This document shows, piece by piece, positions 51,889 through 59,685 of a stretch of DNA of 64,000 bases. The position numbers were made by a program, and so were the translations under genes. Below the pieces are notes generated by a model, which was not told the origin of the DNA, made no database searches, and worked only from the letters and a program-made list of their open reading frames with translations. This DNA is from Desulfomonile tiedjei (GTDB taxonomy: Bacteria; Desulfobacterota; Desulfomonilia; Desulfomonilales; Desulfomonilaceae), in assembly GCA_016212925.1 (NCBI GenBank), contig JACRDF010000052.1:1-64000 (forward strand), given 5' to 3'. Each line of letters opens with the position of its first letter. Positions within the stretch are counted from its first letter, which is position 1.

Positions 51889-51963
51889 GTCATTGCGAGG
51901 GCGTCAAGCCCGAAGCAATCTCTCACTACTGAGATTGCTTCGTCGTTTCACTCCTCGCAACGA
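51889..51963. repeat. Palindromic dispersed repeat of the TCATTGCGAGG/GAAGCAATC type
   Basis: Outer arms tcattgcgagg (51890-51900) and cctcgcaacga (51953-51963), inner arms gaagcaatctc (51912-51922) and gagattgcttc (51931-51941). This mobile, non-coding palindromic repeat type is known from many bacterial genomes, including deltaproteobacteria. Confidence 0.8.
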
Positions 51964-52011
51964 CAGATCACATCACATATGTTACGAAAATAATATCGAA
52001 CTGGTATAAGC

Positions 52012-53145
52012 CTATCCAGCGGTCAGTGCCTGGTCCAAATCGGCTATAATATCGTCAGGATGTTCGATCCCAACGGACAGCCTCATGAGACTGTCCTTAA
52101 TCCCGATGCGTTGCCTCTCCGCGGCGGAGATTTTGACGTGAGAGGTGACTGCGGGGCAGCAAATGGTGGTTTCAACGCCGCCGAGGCTCAATGCAGGTTT
52201 GATAATGCGCAGCCGCCTCAAGAAAGCCGACGGGTCGCCCTGTCCATCACGGACCTCGAAGGAAAGCATTCCGCCGTACGCCTTCATCTGCGCTTTGGCA
52301 AGATCATGCCCCGGGAGATCGGGCAGGCCGGGGTAGAATACCCGCGCTACGGCCGGATGCCCTTGTAAAGCCAGCGCAATTCGCAGAGCATTCTCGGACT
52401 GCCGCTCGACCCTCAAAGCCAGGGTCTTTAAACTCCGTTCGAGCAGATAACATGCCATCGCGTCAAGGCTACCGCCCAGGTGCCGTGCCAGTGCACGCAC
52501 CCGCGTCGCCCGTTCTGCGCTCGTCACCGAAACGCCGCAGCATAGATCACTATGCCCGCCCAGATACTTTGTGCCGCTGTGGACCACGATGTCTATTCCG
52601 AGTTCGAGAGGATTCTGGTTCACCGGAGTAGCGAAGGTGTTGTCCATGACGGTGATGATGCCGCGCTCTCTCGCGAACCGCCCCACTTTTCGGATGTCGA
52701 TGATGCCAAGGAGCGGATTGGTCGGCGATTCGATGACGATGACCTTGGTGCGTTCGGTTGCCGCGCTGCAAATGGATTCCGCGTCGGTGGTCGCGAAAGT
52801 GTAGGAAATGTCCAGCCTGTCAAACTCGTCCGTTGCGAACGCGTGGGTCCCTCCGTACAGCTCGTCCATCATGACAACATGATCGCCCGAGCCTGCGAAC
52901 GCGAGAATCGAAGTGCTAATGGCAGCCATACCCGAACTGAAAAGGACCCCGTTTTCCGCACCTTCCAATGCGCACACCTTTTCCACCACAGCATCCAGGT
53001 TGGGGGTGTTGAAATACCGCGGATAGGGGCAATCCTCTCTATCCAAGTACTCGTACGCCGAGGACGTGAAGATCGGAGTATTGATTCCGCGGGTCACGCC
53101 ATCGCGAAAGCCCCCGCTGTGCACACACTGGGTCTCTTTTTTCAT
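52012..53145 (-). CDS. PLP-dependent trans-sulfuration enzyme (cystathionine gamma-lyase/synthase family)
   Basis: About 377 residues, the family's normal length. The PLP lysine is in VVHSGTKYLGGHSD. The phosphate-binding segment is FSSGMAAISTSIL, the pyridine-ring Asp lies in VIVIESPTNP/TVMDNTFATP, and the substrate-binding segment is SLGGVETTICCPA. It breaks or forms C-S bonds of cystathionine, homocysteine or methionine; synthase and lyase activities cannot be separated by eye. The start at 53145 (MKKETQC) is preceded by AAAGGCC. It stands alone on the minus strand; 299 bp without features lie upstream. Confidence 0.92.
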   Translation of the reverse strand: MKKETQCVHSGGFRDGVTRGINTPIFTSSAYEYLDREDCPYPRYFNTPNLDAVVEKVCALEGAENGVLFSSGMAAISTSILAFAGSGDHVVMMDELYGGTHAFATDEFDRLDISYTFATTDAESICSAATERTKVIVIESPTNPLLGIIDIRKVGRFARERGIITVMDNTFATPVNQNPLELGIDIVVHSGTKYLGGHSDLCCGVSVTSAERATRVRALARHLGGSLDAMACYLLERSLKTLALRVERQSENALRIALALQGHPAVARVFYPGLPDLPGHDLAKAQMKAYGGMLSFEVRDGQGDPSAFLRRLRIIKPALSLGGVETTICCPAVTSHVKISAAERQRIGIKDSLMRLSVGIEHPDDIIADLDQALTAG

Positions 53146-53444
53146 GAATGAGGCCTTTCTCTCTGAATTGAGCCACTGTCCTGCCGTTTCGGAAATCCAC
53201 GTCACCTCATAGAGGCAAAACCGCTGTCACGTTGCTGACAAAGCCCGTTGAGGCCGGGGTCTGAGCGTACCTCTCTGCACGCTCTCCGGTCAAGCACGAT
53301 CTCGCATGTGAATTGAGGGTGGCTTTTCCCGACGATCTTCGTGCAACCCCGGGGCGATGGCATCATCACATAGGCTTGCTCCTTGGGGGGTCGGCAGGCC
53401 TATCGGTTCGCCCAAAGGGCTCAGGTTTTCAAACCGTGGCTTCA

Positions 53445-54785
53445 TTAGGAAGGAAAGCATTTCGCGAAGGCCTTCATTAGCTTGGGCGATCCTTTTATCC
53501 GGATCTTTCGGGAAATCAGCGCCCAGGGCAACCCGGTCTCCTTTGCCAAAAACTTGATCCAGGTCCGACTGTCCGCAGTGACGTGGAGGTCTGCCGTTCC
53601 CAAGAGGCCATCCTGGACCGTCACAGTCTGGTCCCGAATTGTTACAGTGCCGTTGCAGCTCTCAGCGCCGGTAAATGAAAAATGATAGGTGGCGTTGAGC
53701 CCCTTAGCCTGGCCCCGCTGAAACGCAATCGGAAGACTCTTCAGGAACATTGCGGCAGAATTGGGGCGTATGCCGTTTGAAACACGCTTGATCGTCTTGT
53801 GCGGAAAATGCTCTCTCACGTAAGCCTCCGCATCAGACCCCGAGACTACATAGACGGTTTCCACCTTCTTACGCTTTTGGGTTACCGACTCATCAATGTA
53901 TCCCTTTCGATCTTCCAAATACTCCCCTATGACTTCTTCCCCCGCAGGGCAGACCCCCATGCATCTGTCGCATCTGGTCTGGCCACCCATGGAAAGATTC
54001 TGCCACATGGAGACGGTCTCGGAAGCGCTCACCTTCTTGCGATAGTCTTTGACACTGCGGCTGGCCACTATTCTTTCAACCCAGTCTACAAAGCCACCGA
54101 TCCGCTCTCTGTAATTATGCGTGTAGCACGACGGAAAATTGAAGTGTCCCTCGGCGCCAATAGCGCCTACAGGACAGACTGACACACACAACTTGCATTC
54201 TATGCAGGGATTGAGATCCAATGGCGTATTGTACGACGTGAGTTCAGCGTCGGTAAGCACCGTCCCCAAAACCACGCTGGAGCCGAACTTAGGGTGCAAC
54301 AACAGTCGGTTCCAACCCATCCGGCCGAGGCCGGCCTCCACCGCGTTAATCTTATCCACCGTAAGCCACGGCCTTTCCGGCCAGCGATCCATCTCCATTG
54401 GGAATCCTACGGGAACGTTGAGCGCCCTGAACCCAAGCTTCTGCAAGTGGAGCGCAGTAGTGCGGGCCTTCTCGTTTGCGGTCTTCCAGGCTTGTTGGAA
54501 CTCCAAATTGGTTATGGAATGAGCGGGGGTCCGCAGATGCTCTCGGTTGAGACGGTAGATAGCGCATACCAGCGTCTTGGTCCCCGGTAACGCGTCGAGA
54601 AGGTCTTCCCTCTGATCCGCGATCGCGGGGCGGTCGATATCCACGAATCCGGCATCATCAGCCCCGGCCTCCATACACAGATTTCTGAGCTTTTGGGGCT
54701 CAAGTTTCAGTGAGCCGTCACTCGCTTCTCTCGTTTGTCCCTTTTCTCGGTACCATTTCACGGTGGGATGATCGTCAAGTTTCAT
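53445..54785 (-). CDS. 4Fe-4S ferredoxin-type protein fused to a C-terminal SCP2 sterol-carrier domain
   Basis: 446 residues. Residues about 1-180 resemble the N-terminal half of epoxyqueuosine/reductive-dehalogenase-like proteins (GTKTLVCAIYRLN, EAGLGRMGWNRLLLHPKFGS). Two cluster motifs follow: CIECKLCVSVCPVG, and an incomplete CDRCMGVCPAG with a further Cys in SCYTH. The last 100 residues (ATYHFSFTGAESCNGTVTI to the end, with the LLG...DLHVTADSRTWIKFL pattern) match an SCP2 lipid-binding domain. The fusion suggests redox chemistry on a hydrophobic substrate. AGGAG supports ATG 54785. It follows the TetR gene by 121 bp in the same orientation. Confidence 0.75.
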   Translation of the reverse strand: MKLDDHPTVKWYREKGQTREASDGSLKLEPQKLRNLCMEAGADDAGFVDIDRPAIADQREDLLDALPGTKTLVCAIYRLNREHLRTPAHSITNLEFQQAWKTANEKARTTALHLQKLGFRALNVPVGFPMEMDRWPERPWLTVDKINAVEAGLGRMGWNRLLLHPKFGSSVVLGTVLTDAELTSYNTPLDLNPCIECKLCVSVCPVGAIGAEGHFNFPSCYTHNYRERIGGFVDWVERIVASRSVKDYRKKVSASETVSMWQNLSMGGQTRCDRCMGVCPAGEEVIGEYLEDRKGYIDESVTQKRKKVETVYVVSGSDAEAYVREHFPHKTIKRVSNGIRPNSAAMFLKSLPIAFQRGQAKGLNATYHFSFTGAESCNGTVTIRDQTVTVQDGLLGTADLHVTADSRTWIKFLAKETGLPWALISRKIRIKGSPKLMKAFAKCFPS

Positions 54786-54906
54786 TTGTTTCTCCTGAGT
54801 TTCGGCCCCGTGCTTGGAGTTTCGAGCAACCGGCAGTGTGCCGGTGCCACGGGAAAGCTCTCGTAAGCTTCGGGTACCTGAATGAACGGCATGATGGGTC
54901 ACCGAA

Positions 54907-55500
54907 CTACTGAACACGTGAACCAAGCAACAGGCCGAAAATCATCTTGTCGAAGACTACCAGGGGGTTGATGCTCTTTTCGGTTTTCATCCTAGTCAGA
55001 GCGCCTTCCCAACTATTCAAAATGAAATTGGCAGCCTCCTTCGGGTCAATGCCGCTCGGAAGTTCATTACGATCCCGAGCAGCTTGAAGGGAGGCGCCCA
55101 GCTTGGCTTCCATTGCATCAAGTGCTTGCTTCAACTTCTCCCGAAAGGTATTGCTCAGGTCCGCAAGCTCCTGAGCCAGGTTGCCGATGGGACATCCGCG
55201 AGCGCAGCCCTCATGGCGGAAGTACTCCATCATCTCGTCGAAGAAACTCTTTAGCCGCTGAACATGAGGCAAAGACTCATTACCGAGATGCATATCCATT
55301 CTGTCGCCTATGAACTCCGAGAAGTGGTCCACAATTGCCATCCCGAATTCCTCTTTGCTCTGGAAATAGAAGTAGAACGAGCCCTTCGGCACTTCACATG
55401 CCCGGAGAATCTCCTGGACCCCTGTATGATTAAACCCTTTTTCATGAACCAGTCTTGCGCCCGCTTCGATAAGGCGTGTTCTGGTGTTGTCTTTCCCCAT
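54907..55500 (-). CDS. TetR-family transcriptional regulator (NemR/AcuR-like)
   Basis: 197-residue regulator. The helix-turn-helix is in GVQEILRACEVPKGSFYFYF followed by QSKEEFG. The C-terminal domain contains the segment GCARGCPIGNLAQELADLS, with two Cys in CARGC, the region that carries the redox-active or electrophile-sensing Cys in NemR-like proteins. AAAGGA precedes ATG 55500. A perfect palindrome 35 bp upstream is a probable operator. It likely represses itself and the downstream Fe-S/SCP2 gene, responding to an electrophile or aromatic compound. Confidence 0.9.
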   Translation of the reverse strand: MGKDNTRTRLIEAGARLVHEKGFNHTGVQEILRACEVPKGSFYFYFQSKEEFGMAIVDHFSEFIGDRMDMHLGNESLPHVQRLKSFFDEMMEYFRHEGCARGCPIGNLAQELADLSNTFREKLKQALDAMEAKLGASLQAARDRNELPSGIDPKEAANFILNSWEGALTRMKTEKSINPLVVFDKMIFGLLLGSRVQ

Positions 55501-55535
55501 TTATCCGTCCTTTCCGCAATAACCGGCAGCATCAC

Positions 55536-55551
55536 AATAGACCGGTCTATT
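55536..55551. promoter_or_regulatory. Candidate TetR operator, perfect 16-bp palindrome
   Basis: AATAGACCGGTCTATT at 55536-55551 is a perfect palindrome 35 bp before the TetR start codon. The core TAGAC...GTCTA is of the type bound by NemR/AcuR-like TetR proteins. Autoregulation is inferred. Confidence 0.7.
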
Positions 55552-56019
55552 AGTAGAGTCAAGTCCTTTTTGCCGAGCAGAATGAGGTTTCACCGCGGAG
55601 AACGCAGAGAGCGCTGAGGTCGCGACAAAGAATTTGGGGGGTTTTTCTGGCAAAGCCTCTCGAGTATTCGGGAATGTTACAAGTGCTCGCAAAGCTGTCT
55701 GGCATGGAGTCGACATCGGGGTTGCTTACACCACACCATTGTCGCCGCAGCGGCAATGGTGCAAAATAATGAGAGTTTTTGGGGAGGGGTCCGGGGAGGC
55801 CCTTTTTGCAAAAAGGGCCTCCCCGGAAACTCTTCCCGGAAAGTCGCAGCTCTTGAAACCATTTCTTACCAAACGCCTGCAAATTCCGTTTCACACTTCC
55901 TCTCGCGACGTGGTAGATTGGAATCATTAATTTTGATCACTGCATCCGCGAACATTTGTCAAAAACCGTGAGAAGCCGGCGGCATTCCCCTTGGAAGGGC
56001 GGGGAGAAGGGAGGAGACC
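55552..56019. repeat. Gene-free gap with a perfect 36-bp palindrome
   Basis: No gene. A perfect palindrome at 55791-55826 (arm ccggggaggccctttttg and its inverse) is flanked by agagttt (55772-55778) and aaactct (55827-55833), extending the stem with a bulge. A smaller hairpin lies at about 55734-55761 (arms caccattg/caatggtg). Confidence 0.85.
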
Positions 56020-56337
56020 GTGGCAATCAAAGTGTTGACCGAAAGAAAGTTCAAAGAAGGCACCGCAGAAGCGGCTCACCAATTGATTAAGGAACTCAGG
56101 GCAGTGGGCACGCTTCGTCGGGGTTTCGTCTCAGGACAAACACTCATTTCTGCCGAGGATCCCCACAGATTCCTGGTCATCAGCACCTGGACAGATGCAA
56201 ACGGATGGGAGGCGTGGCGGGCCAGCGAAAAGAGAAACCAAATTGCAGTGAAAATTGGGGAACTGCTCGAAGAGCCGGAACGTGTCGAAGTCTATTACGT
56301 GGAGCGCAAAGAGGTCGAAGGCGCTGACATGGCGTAG
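56020..56337 (+). CDS. Antibiotic-biosynthesis-monooxygenase (ABM) domain protein
   Basis: 105-residue ferredoxin-like alpha+beta protein of the ABM family: KVLTERKFKEG, GFVSGQTLISAEDPHRFLVI, STWTDANGWEAWRASEKR. Small ABM proteins act as cofactor-independent monooxygenases, heme-degrading enzymes or unknown dimers. The heme-binding Asn/Trp pattern cannot be decided here. GTG 56020 follows GGGAGGAG. It is divergent from the TetR/Fe-S pair. Confidence 0.8.
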   Translation: MAIKVLTERKFKEGTAEAAHQLIKELRAVGTLRRGFVSGQTLISAEDPHRFLVISTWTDANGWEAWRASEKRNQIAVKIGELLEEPERVEVYYVERKEVEGADMA

Positions 56338-56709
56338 AAATCTTCGGACCTTCCTGACTGGGTTGAAATGACATGTGTTTACGGGCAGAGCCCCGAAGGT
56401 AAGGGTTCCCTTGCGAACCCTGGCAACGAGCATCGTAGGCCTTTTGCCATACCGGTCCGTTCGAAGCAGATCTAAGCTAACAATGCATTGTGTAATAAGC
56501 ATCCTCATCTCGCGGCTCACCTTCATCCAGCTCCTTTTCTACCATCATGGCCGTTTACAACCTTGTGGGATTATCTCTGGACTAATTTGACAGGGTCACG
56601 CCGTTTGGATCTCTCCTGAGCCTCTTTTCATCAGGTTCTACGAACATTTTGCCAACGACCCGCGCGAGTCTTACATTAACCATTAGAATGTAAAAATGAG
56701 GTTGTACCT
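56338..56709. other. Gene-free stretch before the Msr fusion gene
   Basis: A 372-bp stretch with one short hairpin (arm agggttc at 56402-56408, inverse gaaccct at 56415-56421). No gene or clear promoter identified. Confidence 0.4.
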
Positions 56710-57780
56710 ATGATGACAATATTCATGAAGGCATTGCTTATAGGCTTTTGTTTGATCGCGTTCCTGGCGGTGACCGTGAACGCGCGGGCAGAATATGAGA
56801 AAGCGACCTTTGCAGGCGGATGTTTCTGGTGCATGGAACCGCCATTCGAAAAACTGAACGGTGTTGTGCAAGTAGTATCAGGCTATGCAGGCGGTACGGG
56901 GGACAAGCCGACCTATGAGGATTACGCGCAAAAGGGCCATGTGGAAGTCATAGAGATCACCTACGATCCGTCGGTAACAGATTATTCGAAGCTTCTGGAT
57001 GTGTTCTGGAGACAGATAGATCCGACCGACCAGAACGGCCAGTTCGTTGACAGAGGGCCACAGTACCGATCCGCGATCTTCTATCATAACGACGACCAAA
57101 AACGGCTGGCTGAGAAATCCAAAGAGGAATTGGGAAAATCGGGGAAATACGCCAAACCCATAGTGACCGAGATCCTCAAAGCCTCGCCATTTTACAAAGC
57201 GGAAGAGTATCACCAGGACTACTATAAGAAGAACCCGCTGCGATACAAATTCTACAGGGCCAATTCCGGCCGCGACAAATACTTGGAAAAAGTGTGGGGA
57301 GGGGACATGGGACAGAAAGACAAGGCTGAAAACCCTCAAAAGCCGGGGAAGTTGAGCAAAGAAGAACTGAAGAAAAAGCTAACCCCTTTGCAATATCAAG
57401 TGACGCAGGAGGAGGGTACCGAACCGGCCTACAAAAACGAGTATTGGAACAATCACGAGCCGGGAATTTATGTGGACATTGTTTCCGGTGAACCCCTTTT
57501 TAGCTCTCTGGACAAGTTCGAGTCCGGGACAGGATGGCCGAGCTTCACCAAGCCGCTGGAACCGGGTAACGTAGCCGAAAAAGAGGACAGAAGCTTTTTC
57601 ACTACCCGCACCGAGGTACGGAGCAAGCAAGGCGATTCCCACCTCGGGCACGTTTTCAATGACGGGCCAAAGCCCACGGGCCTACGGTATTGTATGAATT
57701 CCGCGTCGCTTCGTTTCATTCACAAAGACAACCTCGAAAAGGAGGGTTACGGGCAATACAGTAAGCTATTTGAAAAATAA
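56710..57780 (+). CDS. msrAB: Exported peptide-methionine sulfoxide reductase MsrA-MsrB fusion
   Basis: 356 residues. An N-terminal hydrophobic signal ([20 protein letters not shown], cleaved near ARA) is followed by MsrA with the catalytic motif [16 protein letters not shown], then from about residue 220 MsrB with [11 protein letters not shown] and the catalytic Cys in [11 protein letters not shown]. It reduces both S- and R-methionine sulfoxide in proteins, here probably in the cell envelope. The MsrB part lacks the two CxxC zinc pairs seen in many MsrB proteins (the first reads VDIVSGEP), so it is the zinc-free type. GAGGTTG precedes the ATG. Its end overlaps the convergent gene by 15 bp. 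Confidence 0.93.
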   Translation: MMTIFMKALLIGFCLIAFLAVTVNARAEYEKATFAGGCFWCMEPPFEKLNGVVQVVSGYAGGTGDKPTYEDYAQKGHVEVIEITYDPSVTDYSKLLDVFWRQIDPTDQNGQFVDRGPQYRSAIFYHNDDQKRLAEKSKEELGKSGKYAKPIVTEILKASPFYKAEEYHQDYYKKNPLRYKFYRANSGRDKYLEKVWGGDMGQKDKAENPQKPGKLSKEELKKKLTPLQYQVTQEEGTEPAYKNEYWNNHEPGIYVDIVSGEPLFSSLDKFESGTGWPSFTKPLEPGNVAEKEDRSFFTTRTEVRSKQGDSHLGHVFNDGPKPTGLRYCMNSASLRFIHKDNLEKEGYGQYSKLFEK

Positions 57781-59355
57781 TCCTTGTTCGTCCATGGAGT
57801 TCTTCACTGCAACTGGATGGACCAGGAATCGCCTACCGGCAACGGATTGCGATTCCCCTACAGAATCCCGGGAGAGATGTGCCGCATCAAAAATGCTCCG
57901 CACAAGCACTTCCATGAAGTCCTCACACTCTTGCCTGGTCAACAGAGCCGCGGACGAGGTCAATACCAGGTGGAGGCGCCTTCGATAGATGTATGCGTAC
58001 ACATTTACGGACGCGTTACCGGCTATTTTGTAACCGGTGCCATGGACGTCGATGATGTTTGCGTCGCCCAATTTGACCAGGCAGGAATCTTCCCCCAGAG
58101 TTCCTTCTTTGAATTCAGGCCAGACAACCCCGAGGAACCCGATAGAGAAAGAATAGCGCTGATGCTGCATGAACTTGTGAGCAATCCGGCGTCTTATCCA
58201 AAGCGGGAACACAGCAAGGAAACGAGCTGCCCGGGAGATTGACTTTCGCACAGTCAGATCGACTCGCCTACTTAGCTGCCTGTGCCGAGCCTGCGCCAAC
58301 TGACGGACGAATGTCGTATGACTCTCTCTGTCTCCAGGGTTGGAGCGAAAGAAGATAACGGAGCTATAATTCTTTTCCGATGTCCCGCCGAATCTTTCCC
58401 TCATATTTACGGTTACCGCAGTGGTGATGAGTCCGGGCGAAATGTTCCGATCTGCGTTCCATTTGTCCAAAGACATGTTTGCGCAAGCAATCAGATGGTC
58501 CACAAAGCGAGCGTCGTTTTGCGCAAAACTCCCCATGACTCTGTCGGTTCCTTCGAGAGACAGGACCCTTTTCACATGCCACTCGCTGGGGTCCTTTTTG
58601 TTGCCTGTTCCATGAGGCTGCTGTGGCTTTTGTTTCCGATTGGCCAAATCCCGCCGTAATTGTGACCAGAAATCTTTCCATCCGAACTTCCGAGTGACCG
58701 GCTCTCTTCTTTTGCGAGAAGTGGAGAACACGTGCGGGATGCTCAGGCAAGTCGGCGTCTCTCCCTTAACGATCTTGTGATACCGAACCAGTATTTCCGT
58801 TATAATCCGTAAGGCCATTGCCGCATCGGCGACGACGTGATGTATGAGGAATGCCATTACAAAGTGCTCGTTTGCCGCTCGCAATACGTGTATTTCGATC
58901 GGCGGCTCCTTCCAAAGGTCCCAATTCCTGTCCAGTCGAGGGGCCAGATGGAACATAAGGAGGTTCAGCCCTGCCTGAAACCCGTTCCAGTCCGGGATCT
59001 CGGACATAAATACAGGAATCTCCAGAGCCGGGCGGTATTCTCTGGACAGATAAAACCTGCGACCGTTGCGGGTCTGACTCAGGACACTCGTGAGTTCCGG
59101 GAACCGCTCGCATGCTTCCTTCACTGCCGCCTTGAATGCTGCCTCGTCAAAACCTCCGACCATCTCGGCAGCCATCAAGATGATGTTCTTGGTATTATTG
59201 AGACTGGTCAGTGCCATTGTGTCGGATATGATATCGATTGGTTGTTGTTCCGGCATGACACGCCATACCTCCGGTAAACCGAACTTTTCGGTCAGGAAAT
59301 TGTTATTGCTCAAACAATAATCATTGATTTCCGGAACCGGCAGTTTTCGAGACAA
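57766..59355 (-). CDS. Condensation-domain-like (HHxxxDA) acyltransferase fold protein
   Basis: 529 residues with the chloramphenicol-acetyltransferase/condensation fold. The catalytic motif HHxxxD is present as [13 protein letters not shown] at about residue 175, with Ala after Asp instead of the usual Gly. The N-terminal half has [20 protein letters not shown] and the C-terminal half carries a membrane-associating look ([17 protein letters not shown]). Similar proteins include wax-ester synthase/diacylglycerol acyltransferases, PapA-type acyltransferases and stand-alone NRPS condensation domains. A lipid or secondary-metabolite acyl transfer is likely; no NRPS or PKS gene is in the window. 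TTG 59355 follows AGGAG at six bases. Confidence 0.7.
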   Translation of the reverse strand: MSRKLPVPEINDYCLSNNNFLTEKFGLPEVWRVMPEQQPIDIISDTMALTSLNNTKNIILMAAEMVGGFDEAAFKAAVKEACERFPELTSVLSQTRNGRRFYLSREYRPALEIPVFMSEIPDWNGFQAGLNLLMFHLAPRLDRNWDLWKEPPIEIHVLRAANEHFVMAFLIHHVVADAAMALRIITEILVRYHKIVKGETPTCLSIPHVFSTSRKRREPVTRKFGWKDFWSQLRRDLANRKQKPQQPHGTGNKKDPSEWHVKRVLSLEGTDRVMGSFAQNDARFVDHLIACANMSLDKWNADRNISPGLITTAVTVNMRERFGGTSEKNYSSVIFFRSNPGDRESHTTFVRQLAQARHRQLSRRVDLTVRKSISRAARFLAVFPLWIRRRIAHKFMQHQRYSFSIGFLGVVWPEFKEGTLGEDSCLVKLGDANIIDVHGTGYKIAGNASVNVYAYIYRRRLHLVLTSSAALLTRQECEDFMEVLVRSIFDAAHLSRDSVGESQSVAGRRFLVHPVAVKNSMDEQGLFFK

Positions 59356-59567
59356 GGCAGCTCCTGGTGCTGTGCACTTATTTCCTCAACCAGTCCGTCC
59401 TTTGACTTGGTTTTTCTCCTCTGGTATGGTCGAAGTGGGGCGGACATGTATGAAGCTTTGGCTCGCCTAATTCCTGCCTTCCTCAGAACCTCCCGGGCGG
59501 GTGGAATGTCAAAACATATCGTACGCGGGACGGTTTCGGAGGTCTTGATCTCATAGAATGGGATCAT
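59310..59567 (-). CDS. Possible small gene upstream of the acyltransferase-like gene
   Basis: An 85-residue reading frame (MIPFYEIKTSETVPRTICFD, then REVLRKAGIRRAKASYM), overlapping the acyltransferase start by 46 bp. Composition is plausible for coding, but there is no ribosome site and no recognised family. Listed with low confidence. Confidence 0.2.
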   Translation of the reverse strand: MIPFYEIKTSETVPRTICFDIPPAREVLRKAGIRRAKASYMSAPLRPYQRRKTKSKDGLVEEISAQHQELPCLENCRFRKSMIIV

Positions 59568-59685
59568 AATGGCCCAGGATGCTGCTCGAGCTTCGCCGAA
59601 TGCCGGCGCTGGAGCAGCAGGCAAGGTTTAGCCGGACCGGATGAGCTCGACGGACTAATCACTTCCCTGGTGGAGACATAGGGCA
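59356..59685. other. Divergent intergenic stretch between acyltransferase and histidine kinase genes
   Basis: About 330 bp that should hold promoters for both directions. Apart from the doubtful small frame described above, no recognisable structure was found. Confidence 0.4.
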
